Assembly: GCA_003242885.1 (NCBI GenBank)
Contig: QKMZ01000007.1
Span: 91,146 to 155,145 of the forward strand
From: Candidatus Melainabacteria bacterium
GTDB lineage: Bacteria; Cyanobacteriota; Vampirovibrionia; Obscuribacterales; Obscuribacteraceae
Length of the DNA stretch: 64,000 nt
Direction of reading: 5' to 3'
Each line of letters starts with the position of its first letter. The stretch's first letter is position 1. A program made the translations under genes and the position numbers. Of this stretch, positions 25,589-34,256 are shown one piece after another. The notes under the pieces are model-generated. The model did no database searches and had not been told where the DNA came from. It saw nothing but the letters and a program-made list of their open reading frames with translations.

Positions 25589-27691
25589 CTAGAAGGATGA
25601 CTTAACGGATTTGCTAGCCAGTTCTTGCTTTTCGGTCAGAAACTGGGCTATGCCGGCCGAAACTGAGTCGGCGATCTTCACCTGGTAGTCTGCCGAAGCC
25701 AGGTTGTCTCTTTCTTGCGGATTCGAGATGAAACCCACCTCAGCCAAGATTGCCGGCACCGGGGTGTGGTTGATCACGTAAAAACGAGCTTTTCTAACTG
25801 AGCGGTCCGGAACGCCCAGCCCCTGTACCAATTGCTGGTGGATGGCGTTCGCCAGCGCGCGGCTTTGCTCTGTTTGATAATAGGTTTCTATCCCGTAAAT
25901 GTTCGATGTGCTTTCCAGAGCATTTATATGGATGCTAACGAACAAATCAGGCTGCTTTTCGTTGGTGATTTTTACTCTGTCTTCCAAAGAGACGAAAGTA
26001 TCGTCTGAGCGCGTCATAACAACCCTTGCACCCATTTGCGTCAGGCGTTTTTTTAGCTGGTTGGTGATTTGCAGTGTCAGATCCTTCTCTGAAACGCCGG
26101 ACCTTTGAGCGCCTGGATCACTTCCACCGTGCCCCGCATCGAGAACGATCAGTTTGTCTTTTACTAAGCCGGGCTTCAAACCGACCGGCAGAGGAGTGCT
26201 CGAAGATGGTCTGATTTTGAGGCTCAAGCCCATACCGTTTTCGACTAAATCGTCTGCCACATCGACAGTACTGTCTTTGAGATCTAGAACGAGTCTATGC
26301 GTCAAACCTGTGTCGTCCGGGGTTCCTGTTCGCATTCCTTTGAGGAGCAGCTCGTCTTCAAGTGATGGTAGTTGCGCTGTCTGAAGCGCAGGCAGTCCGT
26401 CAAAATCAATCACGTAGCGTTCTGGCTCGTGCAGCCGGAAAATTTTGTAATTCAGCTTTTTGTCCGCTTTGACTAAAACATCAGTGGCACCGTTGTCTCT
26501 TAATTGATCGATATCGTTAAGCGTTACTGTGACTTGACCTGCATCGCGCATCTCGCTTGAAACTTCTGTGTCTGGCGCAGCCAGAGCAGTTGCATTTTTG
26601 GAATCAGGATCGAAAGAAGGTGCAGATTTTACTGCAGCTCTAAGATCAGTTTTCAAATTTGTTTTTGAGTCAGGTTTAAAATCAGTCTTGCTTGCCGATT
26701 CGCTAGCAGTTTCGCTTGTTCGCGAAGAGGGGAAATTCAGCTTTAACCAGCGCGCAACCGCCGATGGTGGCTTTTGCCCACCCTTTTCTTCATTGAATTT
26801 GGGCTCTTCACTCTGAGAATTTTGAGTGCCAGGCGCGCCAGTTGATTTGTAGAGCACTTCTGCCGGCGTCTTAGTTTGACGTTTTGCTTCCCAAATGCCA
26901 GACGCAGAGCTATTTTGTGCTATCCATTTTTTGTTTTCCGGATCTTGCATATCAGGCAGTTTTTGCGCCTTGATCTCTGGAGCAGCTAAGGGTTTTTTTA
27001 CGCTTCTTACAGACACGTCCTTGGCCGGATTGGCACCAATAGTAGTGCTGTAGGTGGAAACATGCTCTGATGCCTTGCTGTAATCGGGAGCAACCGGAGC
27101 TACTGCAACAGGTTCATGAGAGGCGCTCAGCGGCAAGGTCTTTATGCGGTTATTTGCATTATCAGCCGCTTTGTTCGATTGCAGAGCGCGGCCTCCCGCT
27201 GCATGAGGGTGAGTGGCTTGAGCCGGAGCGCCGGGAGTCCATTTCATTATTAGAGCGCCAGGACGGGCCTGGAAAGCAATCGTGCGAAACGCCTTGGCGT
27301 TGAATGCTCCAATTGAAATTCTCATTGTTGGCGGCTGGCTGCTGAACTGCCCGATGCGAATCTCCTGAATGCCGTTTTGTCTCCAGGCATCAAGAGCGAG
27401 ATTTTCTGGTTTCAATAGATGGGTGGCCAGTTGATACGAAACACCTTCGAAATCAGCTACCAATAATGTTTTTCCATCAGGTCCAGGAAGATACTGGATC
27501 TGTGGCGCCGGCAGCGGATTTTTTGAGTTTGTGGAAATCGTTATCGAGCCGTGAGCAAGATCCGGAGCAACGGAAACTACTTTGTCAGCGGCGGCGACAG
27601 GAAATGTCTGCCCGTAAGTATGTGGACAAGCGATAGTCAACAAGGATGAGAGAGTCAGGAAACAGGCATGAGCACCAGATTTCCAAGACAT
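25589..27691 (-). CDS. N-acetylmuramoyl-L-alanine amidase with AMIN domains
   Basis: A 700-residue periplasmic peptidoglycan hydrolase of the AmiC type. A signal peptide (1-27) is followed by an AMIN-like beta-domain (near 40-135) and a long low-complexity linker (near 140-390). A second AMIN domain (near 395-490) and a C-terminal Amidase_3 domain (near 510-690) complete it. Zinc and catalytic residues are visible in DAGHGGSDPG, the Glu of GVSEKDLTL, the His of VSIHINA and the Glu of ILAEVGFISN. AMIN domains target amidases to septal or pilus-linked wall sites. The protein is longer than typical AmiC (about 420 aa) because of the linker. Confidence 0.93.
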   Translation of the reverse strand: MSWKSGAHACFLTLSSLLTIACPHTYGQTFPVAAADKVVSVAPDLAHGSITISTNSKNPLPAPQIQYLPGPDGKTLLVADFEGVSYQLATHLLKPENLALDAWRQNGIQEIRIGQFSSQPPTMRISIGAFNAKAFRTIAFQARPGALIMKWTPGAPAQATHPHAAGGRALQSNKAADNANNRIKTLPLSASHEPVAVAPVAPDYSKASEHVSTYSTTIGANPAKDVSVRSVKKPLAAPEIKAQKLPDMQDPENKKWIAQNSSASGIWEAKRQTKTPAEVLYKSTGAPGTQNSQSEEPKFNEEKGGQKPPSAVARWLKLNFPSSRTSETASESASKTDFKPDSKTNLKTDLRAAVKSAPSFDPDSKNATALAAPDTEVSSEMRDAGQVTVTLNDIDQLRDNGATDVLVKADKKLNYKIFRLHEPERYVIDFDGLPALQTAQLPSLEDELLLKGMRTGTPDDTGLTHRLVLDLKDSTVDVADDLVENGMGLSLKIRPSSSTPLPVGLKPGLVKDKLIVLDAGHGGSDPGAQRSGVSEKDLTLQITNQLKKRLTQMGARVVMTRSDDTFVSLEDRVKITNEKQPDLFVSIHINALESTSNIYGIETYYQTEQSRALANAIHQQLVQGLGVPDRSVRKARFYVINHTPVPAILAEVGFISNPQERDNLASADYQVKIADSVSAGIAQFLTEKQELASKSVKSSF

Positions 27692-28107
27692 GAGACCACC
27701 TTAACTATTGACCTTCTGGTCATGATAACACGTCATTCTGCTGTTCGTGGTGGCATTTTATATGTCACTTGAGACTGTGATTTGGTGAAGCCCTATATTC
27801 GCTTGATATCAGTGTGCCACCACATGTGAGGCACAAATAAAATTGAGCTTTCCTCATGTGGACCGTCGTTTGCTCTTAACCTGATAAATTAAATTCCGTA
27901 GTTTCGAGTGCAGTCGCTTTATTTCACACCCCCAGCGATCTGCCAGTCAGGATACGAATCTCACCAACAAAATTCGTTGCCAAGATTCCGCATTCCCGAA
28001 TCTGCATAACTGACCAGAATCTATTAGACCGAGTTTCGGTCCGACTATTAGTCAAGCGGTTCAGTGTTTTTTACAAACAAATCAGCTTCTAAAGGGAGTT
28101 TTCCAAA
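27692..28107. other. 416-bp divergent intergenic region upstream of hppA
   Basis: No gene. It contains an imperfect inverted repeat, CCACATGTGAGG (27820-27831) and CCTCATGTGG (27852-27861). A small perfect hairpin, GACCGA-GTT-TCGGTC (27-41 of the 28000 block), is flanked by two direct copies of CTATTAG (28021-28027 and 28045-28051). Ribosome binding for hppA comes from AAGGGAG about 9 nt before ATG 28108. The length suggests a regulated leader or two separate promoters. Confidence 0.4.
28021..28051. promoter_or_regulatory. Hairpin flanked by heptamer direct repeats upstream of hppA
   Basis: Perfect 6-bp stem GACCGA/TCGGTC with a 3-nt loop at 28027-28041, bounded by CTATTAG at 28021-28027 and at 28045-28051. 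It lies 57 nt before the hppA start and may be an operator or leader structure. Confidence 0.3.
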
Positions 28108-30207
28108 ATGGATGTCAACCTGCTCGCGGTCCTAGGATGTGGCGCAGCGGCAATTCTTTATGTGATTGTCGTTGGAAGTTACGTGCTCGGTCTTAGCCCC
28201 GGTAACGAAAGAATGCAGGAGATTGCTGCTGCAATCGAGCAGGGCGCCAATGCATTCATGAAACGCCAATACACGTCAGTTGCATTGGTCGGTGTCGGAC
28301 TTTTCATCATTATCGGATCGCTTCTTCCTAAAGACGGATGGGTGACTGCTGCAGGGTTTGCCGTTGGAGCCACGTTGAGCTCGCTGGCTGGAATCTTTGG
28401 GATGAAGGTCTCCGTTAAAGCGAACGTGCGCACTGCCGAAGCTGCCCGCGGCGGTTTGGCAAAAGCGCTGGACGTCGCCTTCAAAGGCGGTTCGGTGACC
28501 GGTCTACTGGTTGTCGGTCTCGGTCTCATCGGTGTTGCCGGCTTCTACATGGCCACGAAAAACGTTAATGCCCTGGTTGGCTTGGGCTTCGGTGCTAGTT
28601 TGGTTTCAGTATTCGCCCGTCTGGGTGGTGGCATCTACACCAAGGCAGCCGACGTCGGTGCTGACCTTGTTGGAAAAGTTGAAGCCGGAATCCCTGAGGA
28701 CGACCCGCGTAACCCTGCTGTCATCGCCGACAACGTAGGCGACAACGTCGGCGACTGCGCCGGTATGGCTGCTGACCTTTTCGAAACATACGCAGTTACT
28801 GCTGTTGCCACCATGCTTCTGGCATCGCAACAGTTCAAAGAGCAAATCGCAGCAGGCAGAGGAGAAATTCTCTACTACCCGCTCATTCTCGGCGGCGCTT
28901 CGATCATTACATCAATCATCGGTTGCTTCTTCGTCCGCCTAGGCAAGAAGAACAACATCATGGGTGCTTTGTATAACGGTCTTGTCTGGTCGGCAATTCT
29001 TGCCGGTGTCGCATTCTGGTTCGTCACCGACAAATATATGGGCGGACTGCAGTACACGACGCTCAGTCTCTGGTCGGCTGCAATGGTCGGCTTGGTTGTA
29101 ACTGGTGCAATCGTTGTTATCACCGAGTATTACACCTCTACTTCGTTCGGTCCGGTTAGGTACATCGCCAAAGCTTCTGAAACCGGAAGTGCAACCAACA
29201 TCATTGCCGGTCTTGCAGTTTCACTGAAAGCTACTGCATTCCCTGTAATAGCGATCGTTATCGGTATCATCGTTTCGTTTGCCCTTTGCGGTGTGTTTGG
29301 TGTCGCCCTGGCTGCGATGTCCATGCTTTCAATGGCAGGTATCATCGTCGCTATCGACTCGTACGGACCCATTACAGATAACGCTGGCGGTATTGCAGAA
29401 ATGGCTGAACTTCCGAAAGAAGTTCGCGAAGTCACCGATCCGCTTGATGCCGTGGGTAATACCACTAAAGCAGTAACCAAAGGCTATGCAATCGGCTCTG
29501 CCGGTCTTGCTGCTCTCGTGCTCTTCAGCTCATACACTGAAGAGCTGAATATGGCTTTGCAGAATGCAGCGTTGGCGGCTGGAAAAACAGCAGCTGAAGC
29601 TAATGTCATTCACTTTGATTTGTCCAACCCATATGTAATCTCCGGATTGTTCCTCGGCGGTCTCATTCCATTCTTGTTTGCTGCAATGGCTATGGAAGCT
29701 GTTGGCCATGCAGGCGGAATGGTTGTAACCGAAGTTCGTCGTCAGTTCAAAGAACGCCCGGGCATCATGGATGGTACAGCTAAGCCTGACTATGCTGCCT
29801 GCGTAGACATCGTCACCAAGGAAGCTATCCGTCAAATGATTGTTCCTTCGCTGCTTCCGGTGTTGACTCCTGTAGTCATCGCTGTCTTAGGAGCTTGCTT
29901 CTTAAATGAGGCTCTGCCTGGTGAATACGCTGCTGCTAAACTCCTCGGCGGAGTTCTGGTTGGCAGTATCGTTACGGGTCTCTTTGTTGCAATCTCGATG
30001 ACCTCGGGTGGCGGCGCATGGGACAACGCTAAGAAGTACATCGAAGAAGGCAACCATGGCGGCAAAGGTTCTGAAGCTCACAAAGCTGCAGTTACCGGCG
30101 ATACCGTCGGCGATCCTTACAAAGATACTGCCGGTCCCGCTATCAACCCGATGATCAAGATCTTGAACATCGTTGCTCTCCTTATGGTGGCATTCCTCGT
30201 TCAGTAA
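28108..30207 (+). CDS. hppA: Membrane-bound proton-pumping pyrophosphatase, K+-independent type
   Basis: A 699-residue protein with about 16 membrane helices that couples hydrolysis of pyrophosphate to ion pumping. The substrate motifs are DDPRNPAVIADNVGDNVGDCAG (near 200-220), GGAWDNAKKYIE and GDPYKDTAGPAINP. In GNTTKAVTKGYAIG, Lys454 and Thr457 are the residue pair that marks the K+-independent, H+-pumping subfamily; K+-dependent enzymes have Ala at the first site. A strong Shine-Dalgarno and a long leader precede it. The pump can recover energy from biosynthetic pyrophosphate and fits the phosphate-oriented genes at 35-37 kb. Confidence 0.95.
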   Translation: MDVNLLAVLGCGAAAILYVIVVGSYVLGLSPGNERMQEIAAAIEQGANAFMKRQYTSVALVGVGLFIIIGSLLPKDGWVTAAGFAVGATLSSLAGIFGMKVSVKANVRTAEAARGGLAKALDVAFKGGSVTGLLVVGLGLIGVAGFYMATKNVNALVGLGFGASLVSVFARLGGGIYTKAADVGADLVGKVEAGIPEDDPRNPAVIADNVGDNVGDCAGMAADLFETYAVTAVATMLLASQQFKEQIAAGRGEILYYPLILGGASIITSIIGCFFVRLGKKNNIMGALYNGLVWSAILAGVAFWFVTDKYMGGLQYTTLSLWSAAMVGLVVTGAIVVITEYYTSTSFGPVRYIAKASETGSATNIIAGLAVSLKATAFPVIAIVIGIIVSFALCGVFGVALAAMSMLSMAGIIVAIDSYGPITDNAGGIAEMAELPKEVREVTDPLDAVGNTTKAVTKGYAIGSAGLAALVLFSSYTEELNMALQNAALAAGKTAAEANVIHFDLSNPYVISGLFLGGLIPFLFAAMAMEAVGHAGGMVVTEVRRQFKERPGIMDGTAKPDYAACVDIVTKEAIRQMIVPSLLPVLTPVVIAVLGACFLNEALPGEYAAAKLLGGVLVGSIVTGLFVAISMTSGGGAWDNAKKYIEEGNHGGKGSEAHKAAVTGDTVGDPYKDTAGPAINPMIKILNIVALLMVAFLVQ

Positions 30208-30215
30208 ACGGCTAA

Positions 30216-30650
30216 ATGAGCCAAATCCGCATCGCAAACAAACAGGATGAAACGCACATTCGTGCGCTCGCAAAGGACGCCCTGGCGAGTATCTCGCAAG
30301 AGATCGACCTGGATGGGAACGATGCGGATTTGAAGAATATTGAGTGGAGTTATTTCGGACACGACGGGCTATTCCTCGTCTTGGAAGTGAACGGCAAAGT
30401 TGCAGGTTTTGCAGGCGCCGCTAAATTGTCTGATCATGCAATTGGGATTAAGCGCTTGTTTGTGCAGCCTGATTTCGCATCAGGTCTCGAACAACTACTG
30501 GATATGCTGATCGACTTTGCCCGCAAAATGGACTATCGGCTTGTCGAATGCGCCGAAAGCGCAGCCACTTTCGCCCCAGCCAAGATGCTTTCCGCAAAAA
30601 AGTTCGAAAATAAAGACGGGCGCTTAGTTCTAGACGTTTGGAGTGTTTAG
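30216..30650 (+). CDS. GNAT-like N-acetyltransferase
   Basis: A 144-residue protein with a probable GNAT fold: RIANKQDETHIRALA (alpha1 region), FLVLEVNGKVAGFAGA (beta2-beta4) and IKRLFVQPDFASGLEQLLDMLIDFARKM, where the acetyl-CoA-binding loop would sit. The usual Q/RxxGxG/A loop is degenerate (DFASGLEQ), so activity is uncertain. It starts 8 bp after the hppA stop and is probably co-transcribed with it. The substrate is unknown. Confidence 0.6.
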   Translation: MSQIRIANKQDETHIRALAKDALASISQEIDLDGNDADLKNIEWSYFGHDGLFLVLEVNGKVAGFAGAAKLSDHAIGIKRLFVQPDFASGLEQLLDMLIDFARKMDYRLVECAESAATFAPAKMLSAKKFENKDGRLVLDVWSV

Positions 30651-30743
30651 AAGCCAAAGCGTTATAGCTTTATCTTCTGGCTGACAGACAACTTTCTGCG
30701 CAGCCCGGAAGTCAAGCGTATGCTTCTGATTTTAAGGTTTGGT

Positions 30744-30779
30744 AGTGGAAGTTAAAGCGTTAACGCTTTAACTTCCACT
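30744..30779. repeat. Perfect 36-bp palindrome
   Basis: The left half is AGTGGAAGTTAAAGCGTT (30744-30761) and the right half is its exact complement, with no spacer. It is A/T-rich around a GTTAAC centre and lies in the 278-bp gap between the acetyltransferase and the small secreted gene. It has no U-tract, so it is not a normal terminator. Candidates are a dimeric-protein operator, a hairpin that punctuates transcripts, or a remnant of a mobile palindromic repeat. Confidence 0.75.
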
Positions 30780-30901
30780 GCTTCTTGTGTCTGGAACTTC
30801 CAAGCATGGATCCAGTCATTTACTGACAACCGCGGGATTCTTAGCGCTGTTTAAGCATCTGGGGACTGTGGAATGAATCATATGTAGACAGTTGTCCGGT
30901 A

Positions 30902-30922
30902 GCTTCGAAAACGAAGCGGGAG
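30902..30922 (+). promoter_or_regulatory. Hairpin abutting the ribosome-binding site of the 48-aa gene
   Basis: GCTTCG-AAAA-CGAAGC (30902-30917) is a perfect 6-bp stem with an AAAA loop, directly followed by the Shine-Dalgarno GGGAG (30918-30922), 6 nt before ATG 30929. Such placement can set translation efficiency or respond to an RNA-binding protein. Confidence 0.5.
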
Positions 30923-30928
30923 CGACTC

Positions 30929-31075
30929 ATGGAGAAGATTTCTCTGAAGACCATTTGGATGGCCGTCATGGTCGGCATGTTGATTGCTACGGCTCCCAAC
31001 TGGATGTTTGACCCGAAGCATCAGACGTCCAATTACGATGCTCCCTGGATTTATCCGGGTTGCGTGCATCACTAG
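30929..31075 (+). CDS. Small secreted or single-span peptide (48 aa)
   Basis: A 48-codon gene, MEKISLKTIWMAVMVGML..., with a hydrophobic segment at residues 8-24 that could be a signal peptide or membrane span. A short polar tail (NWMFDPKHQTSNYDAPWIYP) ends GCVHH, a possible metal-binding Cys-His-His. It has an upstream hairpin, a well-spaced Shine-Dalgarno and a strong intrinsic terminator 27 nt after the stop. Together these make a complete, independent small transcription unit. I do not recognise the family. Confidence 0.7.
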   Translation: MEKISLKTIWMAVMVGMLIATAPNWMFDPKHQTSNYDAPWIYPGCVHH

Positions 31076-31090
31076 GGCAAACGGCTCTAC

Positions 31091-31678
31091 CTAACTTCTG
31101 GGCTTGAGGAAGCTGTATTCGGCATCCTCAAGCATTTTTTTTATAGGCGTAGGTTCGTCTGGACGGGCTTCCAGTGGGCGCAAAGGTAGCTGCCACCATG
31201 ATACGTCGTGCCACTTTTCGAATTTGTATCCTACACCCTTGTACAGCCCTGTTTGCACGAAGCCAACGGACTTGTGCAACGCTTCGCTGCCAGGATTGGG
31301 CATTGTGATTCCGGCAAAGGCGTTGCAAAATCCTTGTTTTTTCAAAAGTGGCAAAAGAATTTCGTAAAGGGCTTTTCCTTTGCCGGTGCCATGAAAGCCT
31401 TCTTTTACATATACCGAAACGTTGGCAGAAAACCTGTAGGCGGCACGCTCCATATGTTGTCCGGCGTACGCATACGCAACAGGTTGACCGTCTTGCTCGT
31501 AAATCAAGTACGGAAATCGCGTCAGCGTTTTTTCGATGCGATAGCGGATTTCCTGCAGGTCGGGCGGCTCTATTTCAAATGTCGACGGCGATTTCAGACA
31601 ATATGGTGCATAGATATCCAGTACGCTTTGAGCATCATTACTGGTGGCTAATCTTATCGGTTGTACTATTGCCGTCAT
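31091..31678 (-). CDS. GNAT N-acetyltransferase, phosphinothricin acetyltransferase-like
   Basis: A 195-residue acetyltransferase similar to the Pat/YncA group. It has IRLATSNDAQSVLDIYAPY at the N-terminus, PYLIYEQDGQPVAYAYAG, the acetyl-CoA loop FHGTGKGKALYE (Q/RxxGxG/A type) and the C-terminal SVGFVQTGLYKGVGYKFEKWHDVSWW, which closely fits that group. These enzymes acetylate small amines, for example methionine sulfone or phosphinothricin. I place the start at ATG 31678 because MTAIVQPIRLAT matches the family; the frame is open to 31726. Its last 50 bases overlap the plus-strand terminator of the small gene. Confidence 0.85.
   Translation of the reverse strand: MTAIVQPIRLATSNDAQSVLDIYAPYCLKSPSTFEIEPPDLQEIRYRIEKTLTRFPYLIYEQDGQPVAYAYAGQHMERAAYRFSANVSVYVKEGFHGTGKGKALYEILLPLLKKQGFCNAFAGITMPNPGSEALHKSVGFVQTGLYKGVGYKFEKWHDVSWWQLPLRPLEARPDEPTPIKKMLEDAEYSFLKPRS
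31102..31142 (+). terminator. Rho-independent terminator of the 48-aa gene
   Basis: GCTTGAGGA (31102-31110) pairs perfectly with TCCTCAAGC (31125-31133) and is followed after one A by eight T (31135-31142). It is a textbook terminator on the plus strand and lies inside the 3' coding end of the convergent acetyltransferase. Confidence 0.85.
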
Positions 31679-31773
31679 TGCCAATCGCCTCTTTTGTTGA
31701 CGCTTTAACCAAACCTGTGCCACCATTCGAAACAGGCAGCAAAACTATGAATTAGATAGAATCTGAACAGCTC

Positions 31774-34149
31774 ATGATCATGTTTCCGCCAATAGTCTAC
31801 AAGATTGGAAATGTCATCAAATATTCGATGATGGTCTTGTGCACTGCACTTGTCTTGGCGGTGACTATTTTTGGCGCCTTGGTTTGCTGGGATTTGCGTG
31901 ATATTCCGGACCTTGCCTATCTCGAGCATTACCATCATGGTTCGCCAATTGAGATTTACGACCGTAACGATAAGCTCGTATTGACCGTTAATCCCGGTGT
32001 AAAACATCGCGTCGTTCCTTTGAGTCAAGTTTCAAGCCAAATGACTCAGGCGGTCGTGGCTGTAGAAGATCGTCAGTTTTTTGAACATGCCGGTGTCAGT
32101 TTTATCGGTGTGACACGCGCCATGCTGGTGAACATAAGGGCCGGCAGAATGGTCGAGGGCGGTTCAACAATTACGCAGCAACTCGTAAAAAATCTATTTC
32201 ACGAAGGTGAGAAGCGGACATTGATCCGCAAATTGTCCGAGACTGCACTTGCATTCATGATCGAGTGCCGCTACAGCAAATGGCAGATTTTGCAAGCTTA
32301 TCTCAACGAGATCTATTTCGGCAATGGTGCTTGGGGCGTGGAACAAGCTGCAATGACCTATTTCGGAAAGCACGCTTGCGCACTCACACTTCCCGAGGCT
32401 GCATTCATCGCCGGTTTGATTAAAAGTCCGTCCATTTTGGGAAATCCCAATAATAGAATTGACGCTCTCAAACGCCAGAAGCAAGTGCTCGGGTTGATGT
32501 CGGAAAACGGCTACATAACGCCTGGACAATATGAGTATGCGATGATGACCCCTCTGCGTTTCGCAGGCAAAGGCACCACCAATGATACTGCTCCATTCGA
32601 TAAATATCCTTATTTCATTTCATACGTTCTTGAAGTGGTAAAGACTCTTCTGCCGGATGAAGGTGATACAACCCGCATAGGCCGCGGGGTTCGTGTATAC
32701 ACTACTCTTGATCAAGATGCTCAGAAAATCGCTGAGGCAACTATTCAAAAAGGAATTGAGCGAGCGCCGCGCGGAATCGACGAAGGTGCGATTGTTGCTT
32801 GTTCTGTTTCCAACGGAGCCGTGAGAGCACTTGTCGGTGGCGCCGGAGACTTTTGGAAAAGTCAGTGGAATTGCGCCACTAACCCGCATACCGCTGGTTC
32901 TTCATTCAAGCCATTTGTTTACTTGGCTGCCTTCATCAATGGTGCGCTCGACAGTGAAAGTTTTCTCGACGATACAAAACTCGAGGTTCCTCAAATCGGC
33001 GGGACTACTTACATGCCGAAAAACTACGATGGCAAGTTTCTTGGCAAAGTGACAGTCAGACAGGCTCTCTACCAGTCGCGAAATGTTTGCGCAGTTAAAG
33101 TAGCCCGCCAAATTGGCATGCAACCAATTATCGCGGCTGCTCAAGATGCAGGTATTAAGTCGCAATTGCAGCCCAATTTGTCTTTGGCATTAGGCAGTGC
33201 TGCCGTAACGCCACTGGAAATGGCTGGTGCTTACGGCACCCTTGCACGCGGCGGAGTGGCTGTGGAGCCCTGGATGGTACGCATGATTACTTCGCTGGAC
33301 GGCCGGGCGATACTGCATAAATATGACCCCTACTTGCACCGCGTATTCGATCCAGCTTGTGTGCTCGAATTGAATTCTATTCTCGAAGATGTTGTCACGA
33401 AAGGGACCGGAGTCGCGGCGAAGTTGAAGGACAGAACGGTTGCCGGAAAAACAGGCACGTCCGATAACTCGACAGATCTGTGGTTTGTCGGCTTCACAAC
33501 CGACATGGTCACTGCCGTCTGGGCTGGAAACAAAAATCACAGCATGGCTATCGGTAAGAAGGTTACGGGTGGCACTGTCGCGGCTGCGATCTTCCATGAC
33601 TTCAATCAAAACTATTACAAGGTGCACAAGTTGGCGCCCGGAGAGGTTGTTGCAAAATCAAGCAATTCGAAGTCGAAAAGTGATTTTGAAGTCACTGCAC
33701 CCATGAAAGCCGCGAAGAAAGCGCCTCCACGAGCAGCCGCCTCACAGAAGCAATGGGCGCCTGGAACACGAGAGCAGTTTCAACAAGAGTCGCCGCCTGA
33801 ACTCAAGGCTCTGCCCCTCCCTCAATTGCAGCCCGAATCAGGCACTTCGCAAAATTCGCATCCAGCAGCAGATGTCGCGTCAAGTCCAGCTCCAGCACCA
33901 AGTCCAAAAGCTGAGCCCGTCTTGACCGACGGCAAAGGCGGTTTGCGCGCAACGGCAGGCGCGCTGGCATTACCTGTGGTGGCACACCCAAAACGCCCTG
34001 CTCAACCGAGAAAAACGCTCAACAAAAATCGACGCGCTTATCAGACAACCTATCCGGGCGGCCGTCGCCCAGGCCAATCCGCCTCACATCCAGCCGGAGG
34101 AGTTGTAGTGCGCTCCGAAAGAGGGTTGCGAGAGTTTCGCTGGCGCTGA
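31774..34149 (+). CDS. Class A penicillin-binding protein (transglycosylase/transpeptidase)
   Basis: A 791-residue bifunctional PBP1-type enzyme that polymerises and cross-links peptidoglycan. An N-terminal membrane helix (near 18-40) is followed by a GT51 domain with E98 in EDRQFFEHAGV, GGSTITQQLVKN and LNEIYFGNGAWGVEQAA. The transpeptidase domain has S376-S-F-K379, S435-R-N437 and K559-T-G. The last 150 residues are Pro/Ala/Lys-rich and probably disordered, ending in a basic tail. Start candidates are ATG 31774 and ATG 31780, only two codons apart. Confidence 0.95.
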   Translation: MIMFPPIVYKIGNVIKYSMMVLCTALVLAVTIFGALVCWDLRDIPDLAYLEHYHHGSPIEIYDRNDKLVLTVNPGVKHRVVPLSQVSSQMTQAVVAVEDRQFFEHAGVSFIGVTRAMLVNIRAGRMVEGGSTITQQLVKNLFHEGEKRTLIRKLSETALAFMIECRYSKWQILQAYLNEIYFGNGAWGVEQAAMTYFGKHACALTLPEAAFIAGLIKSPSILGNPNNRIDALKRQKQVLGLMSENGYITPGQYEYAMMTPLRFAGKGTTNDTAPFDKYPYFISYVLEVVKTLLPDEGDTTRIGRGVRVYTTLDQDAQKIAEATIQKGIERAPRGIDEGAIVACSVSNGAVRALVGGAGDFWKSQWNCATNPHTAGSSFKPFVYLAAFINGALDSESFLDDTKLEVPQIGGTTYMPKNYDGKFLGKVTVRQALYQSRNVCAVKVARQIGMQPIIAAAQDAGIKSQLQPNLSLALGSAAVTPLEMAGAYGTLARGGVAVEPWMVRMITSLDGRAILHKYDPYLHRVFDPACVLELNSILEDVVTKGTGVAAKLKDRTVAGKTGTSDNSTDLWFVGFTTDMVTAVWAGNKNHSMAIGKKVTGGTVAAAIFHDFNQNYYKVHKLAPGEVVAKSSNSKSKSDFEVTAPMKAAKKAPPRAAASQKQWAPGTREQFQQESPPELKALPLPQLQPESGTSQNSHPAADVASSPAPAPSPKAEPVLTDGKGGLRATAGALALPVVAHPKRPAQPRKTLNKNRRAYQTTYPGGRRPGQSASHPAGGVVVRSERGLREFRWR

Positions 34150-34256
34150 TGAGCTGGTTGTACGTGAAGTTTTCCCCCAGTCCTGAGAATTTCTCTCTGG
34201 AAAATTTCGGCGTTGTCATATAATCTGCCTCTGCATATATAAGGACCGTGATCAAA

